Shown here: positions 61,898-64,000 of the stretch, in pieces | Position numbering within the stretch: the first letter of the stretch is position 1 | How the letters are laid out: each line of letters opens with the position of its first letter | Source: Podospora pseudocomata | Taxonomy: Eukaryota > Ascomycota > Sordariomycetes > Sordariales > Podosporaceae | Length of the DNA stretch: 64,000 nt | Direction: 5' to 3' | Assembly: GCF_035222375.1 (NCBI RefSeq) | Contig: NW_026946366.1 | Span: 2,356,001-2,420,000, forward strand | Made by a program: the position numbers and the translations under genes | The notes under the pieces: generated by a model | The model's database searches: none | Told to the model about the DNA's origin: nothing | The model's input: only the letters and a program-made list of their open reading frames with translations

Positions 61898-62280
61898 GGT
61901 ATGTGTGGGAGGGGGGAGGGGATTTTGAGACTCCTCCCACTTGACGGACTTGGTTCTTTTTGTCTTGATTGTCAGGCGAATATAAAGTTGATATTGCCGC
62001 GCACGGCTTGCAGGTTTGTTGGATAGGTACCTCCTTCACGGCCCAGTTTGGGGGAATCAAGAAAACCAAGATGGGGCTGGAGAAGAGAGGTTGGAGGAAG
62101 ACAAAAACTGAGCACTTTGGAGACGACGAAGATCACTTACACCTTCCGAGGCGGAACATTCTATTCTTTCCTGACTGGCCAGGTCCGGTGCCAGGACCTT
62201 TTGCTATTTTGAGAAACTTTAGACTGCGAAGTAAAGCAACATGTCGACACTTCTCGGGCTAATCTTTTAGATAACAGTCC
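61629..62280. other. Intergenic with GT microsatellite
   Basis: Between the uncertain plus-strand frame and the 3' end of the snoRNA host gene on the minus strand. Apart from the GT repeat, nothing is recognised. Confidence 0.5.
61841..61889. repeat. (GT)n microsatellite
   Basis: About 24 GT units with a single GTAT interruption, followed by GGGT repeats. Confidence 0.95.
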
Positions 62281-62515
62281 ACATCTTTCCCCTTCTAACT
62301 ATCGGGTAGAGCAGAGACCAGCATCGTAAAACAACAGACACAAGAACCACAAAATATAGGCAAAGAACAATACTGTTGAAAAAAATGATACTCATATAAT
62401 CTAGTTATTTTCCCTCGCAATGATACCCATATTGTATTCAGACGCTAGGCAGTTAGCACCATTATCCAAAAGTTGCGATATTTGAAACAGAGTAACAGCT
62501 GGAAATATGCGGAGT

Positions 62516-62610
62516 GGTCATTCAGAAAAAGAACAATGTAGGTGATTGGTTATAATCATGGTAGATATAACTCATAAACAGCCTCTCTTGCGAGAATTCA
62601 TCATTTGACC
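62516..62610 (-). ncRNA. Box C/D snoRNA, copy 1
   Basis: C box ATGATGA (62604-62598), C'-like box ATGATTA (62559-62553) and D box CTGA (62525-62522). A terminal stem of five pairs is present: GGTCA before the C box and TGACC after the D box. The D guide is antisense to AGAACAATGTAG and the upstream guide to AACAGCCTCT, both stretches I recall from large-subunit rRNA. Sits in the last intron of the host gene, D box 77 bases from the acceptor. Confidence 0.85.
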
Positions 62611-62772
62611 AAAGTTAAAACCGCTGGGGGGTGGGAACGTACCTTTGCTGGGGGGGGAGCTATTGAGTTGACCGTGTGGAATACACGATGTCTATCTGAC
62701 GAGATACTGGGCAAGTGTTAGTAACACAGACAGACCAGAGTGATGAAATGAGGTGAATGCAAGGGGAAGATG

Positions 62773-62866
62773 GGGTGTCAGGAATAGAACAATGTAGGTG
62801 ATGTGGTTATAATCATGGTAAGACATAACTCATAAACAGCCTCTTTTGAGTAATTCATCATAGTGG
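62773..62866 (-). ncRNA. Box C/D snoRNA, copy 2
   Basis: C box ATGATGA (62861-62855), C' box ATGATTA (62816-62810), D box CTGA (62781-62778). This copy has the longest D-guide match, antisense to ATAGAACAATGTAG (14 bases), and the other guide is antisense to AACAGCCTCT. It is most like copy 1 between the guides. No clear terminal stem was seen. D box 71 bases from the acceptor. Confidence 0.85.
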
Positions 62867-63026
62867 AGATGGGGGCAGCAGAAGATGAAAGAAACGTACC
62901 ATTGTTAAGGATATACCCCAGTTGATTATCGTTGAGTTGATGATTTGGCCGAATGAGCAGTTCCTCGAATCGTGTTAGCTTGGCCCAGACTCGAATCAGA
63001 GTAGAAAAGGAGGAAGTAAATAGTGT

Positions 63027-63118
63027 CATGATCAGAAATAGAACAATGTATAGGTGATGAATGTAATCATGGTGAATTACTCATAAACAGCCTCGTGAGA
63101 GAATATGCATCATGTGGA
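63027..63118 (-). ncRNA. Box C/D snoRNA, copy 3
   Basis: C box ATGATGC (63113-63107), C' box ATGATTA (63070-63064), D box CTGA (63035-63032). D guide antisense to ATAGAACAATGTA; the other guide matches AACAGCCTC then differs (G instead of T). D box 68 bases from the acceptor, C box 43 bases from the donor. Confidence 0.85.
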
Positions 63119-63277
63119 CCAATAAAAAAGAATGTGTGTCGGGGAGTGTGACATACTATGGCGAACGAGAAGGTGGTGGACCTCAGTGGTCATGGTCAAG
63201 AGACGGGCTGTGTTACTGTTGACAGGTTAGTCACTGTGCAGTGAAGCGCATGAAAAGAGAAAAGTGTTTCGAGTGTG

Positions 63278-63367
63278 TCCGATCAGAAATAGAACAATGT
63301 ATAGGTGTATGTAAATCATCAAAAAAGATCTCATAAACAGCCTCGTAAGAGAAATGCATCATGGTGA
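63278..63367 (-). ncRNA. Box C/D snoRNA, copy 4
   Basis: C box ATGATGC (63362-63356), C'-like box ATGATTT (63319-63313), D box CTGA (63286-63283). D guide antisense to ATAGAACAATGTA; upstream guide as in copy 3. A short outer stem TGTC/GACA is possible. D box 67 bases from the acceptor. Confidence 0.83.
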
Positions 63368-63531
63368 CAGTGTGAAGAATCGAAGAAGGATTGTTACGTA
63401 CCAAAGAACCAGCAAATGAACTCGTGGCTGAAACACGAGAGACGTTCAACTCGTAGGTAGCTCCTCAGACTACTCCAGGTTAGCCAATGTGTTCCAGGTT
63501 AGGCAGAAGCAGATGAGTTGGGAGTTGATGG

Positions 63532-63622
63532 AGTAATCAGAAATAGAACAATGTATAGGTGATAAATGTAATCATTAAAAAGATTTCATAAACAGCCTCG
63601 TGAGAGAAGCACATCATGGCAG
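63532..63622 (-). ncRNA. Box C/D snoRNA, copy 5
   Basis: C box ATGATGT (63617-63611), C' box ATGATTA (63575-63569), D box CTGA (63540-63537). Guides as in copies 3 and 4. D box 67 bases from the acceptor, C box 40 bases from the donor. Confidence 0.83.
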
Positions 63623-63756
63623 ACGGGATGAAGGAAGATTGTAGTATGGATACTTACTTTAATAAACAGCCCAAACATTGCAAACTCCATATCAACTATC
63701 GCCCAGTTAGCCAACCTGCCCAACGCCACTGATGAAGAAAGAATAAAGGGTTTGAG

Positions 63757-63845
63757 TTGCCTCAGAAATAGAACAATGTATGGTGTTAAGTGTAATCATC
63801 AAAAGATTTCATAAACAGCCTCTTTCGAGAAATGCATCATAGAGC
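63757..63845 (-). ncRNA. Box C/D snoRNA, copy 6
   Basis: C box ATGATGC (63840-63834), C' box ATGATTA (63799-63793), D box CTGA (63765-63762). D guide antisense to ATAGAACAATGTA; upstream guide antisense to AACAGCCTCT as in copies 1 and 2. An outer stem TTGC/GCAA is possible. D box 66 bases from the acceptor; its intron has a longer 5' part (88 bases from donor to C box). Confidence 0.83.
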
Positions 63846-64000
63846 AATAGCATAACCAACAGCACAAGTGAACTCCTTGCCGCCAGCCAGCCAGCCAAAA
63901 ACGAGAGAAGAAAGGAATCAAAACTTACCTCCAACACGACTTCCAGCGGGGGACCGCGGATGACAACAAATACCATCTCAAATTAAGAGTTATCCTATCG

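Larger units (their letters stand above)
62281..64000 (-). ncRNA. Multi-intron snoRNA host gene (non-coding), running off the right edge
   Basis: Minus-strand gene inferred from regular splice signals. Introns, 5' to 3': 63928-63696, 63657-63470, 63401-63216, 63156-62964, 62899-62707 and 62642-62445 (186-233 bases). Donors are GTAAGT, GTAAGT, GTACGT, GTATGT, GTACGT and GTACGT. Each acceptor AG follows a CTAAC branch site within about 20 bases. Exons between them are 38, 68, 59, 64 and 64 bases, share no obvious similarity with each other, and have no long common frame. Each intron holds one box C/D snoRNA (separate entries). A frame of about 56 codons from an ATG at 63976 crosses the first three exons and stops in the fourth, probably by chance. 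The promoter lies beyond the window and the 3' end near 62.3 kb is a guess. The layout matches UHG-type host genes, whose spliced RNA is a by-product. Confidence 0.85.

Noticed and set aside
62350-62440. Possible seventh snoRNA copy
   Set aside because: Shares only an AAAGAACAAT fragment; no C box or D box in the right places. It is probably the last exon.
62516-63845. CRISPR-like or satellite repeat array
   Set aside because: The evenly spaced repeats suggest this at first, but the repeats are 90 bases, diverged, carry C/D boxes, and the spacers contain splice sites.
63402-63976. About 56-codon frame crossing the first exons of the snoRNA host gene
   Set aside because: It begins at an ATG at 63976 and ends in exon 4; short, hydrophobic, and no evidence beyond chance openness.

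Overview
The window looks like nuclear DNA of a filamentous ascomycete, most likely a sordariomycete. The genes carry short introns (about 50-100 bases, GTNNGT donors, CTAAC-type branch sites just before the acceptor). The protein set is typical of that group: a fungal formate dehydrogenase, a BCS1-like AAA ATPase, a fungal DUF3684 ATPase, a secreted cyanovirin-type lectin and a chromodomain/HDA2-3 protein. No transposon, rRNA or tRNA gene was recognised. All identifications are from reading the sequence and recalled family knowledge; no database search was run.

Left part (1-20 kb) is gene-poor: a BCS1-like mitochondrial AAA protein (2.5-4.6 kb), a 25-unit TAGG microsatellite, a disordered hypothetical protein (8.1-9.4 kb, minus), then about 7 kb with no recognisable gene, followed by an ELO-type fatty acid elongase (minus) and cytochrome c oxidase subunit VI (plus).

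Middle part (20-47 kb) is dense: a Ran exchange factor (RCC1/Pim1 type), a CVNH lectin, a mitochondrial 3-hydroxyisobutyryl-CoA hydrolase, a dihydroxyacetone kinase with an unusual N-terminal hydrophobic extension, dolichol kinase, a Ser/Thr-rich wall or GPI-like protein, a FAM32A-type splicing factor, a hypothetical tail-anchored protein, an acid sphingomyelinase with a GC-AG intron, and a chromodomain protein with an HDA2/3-like region resembling Neurospora CDP-2.

Right part (48-64 kb): a 1798-residue Hsp90-fold ATPase of the DUF3684/sacsin-like group ending in a zincin-like HExxHxxxxxH motif, NAD-dependent formate dehydrogenase, a divergent pair MMTAG2-like/MED6, and a decayed or uncertain coding stretch.

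The most interesting feature is at the right end (62.3-64.0 kb, minus strand). Six homologous box C/D snoRNA genes, about 90 bases each, sit one per intron in what looks like a non-coding host gene with small exons (38-68 bases). Each unit has a C box, a C'-like box, a D box, two antisense elements matching neighbouring stretches of large-subunit rRNA, and clear splice donor, branch and acceptor signals. The D box lies a near constant 66-77 bases before the acceptor.
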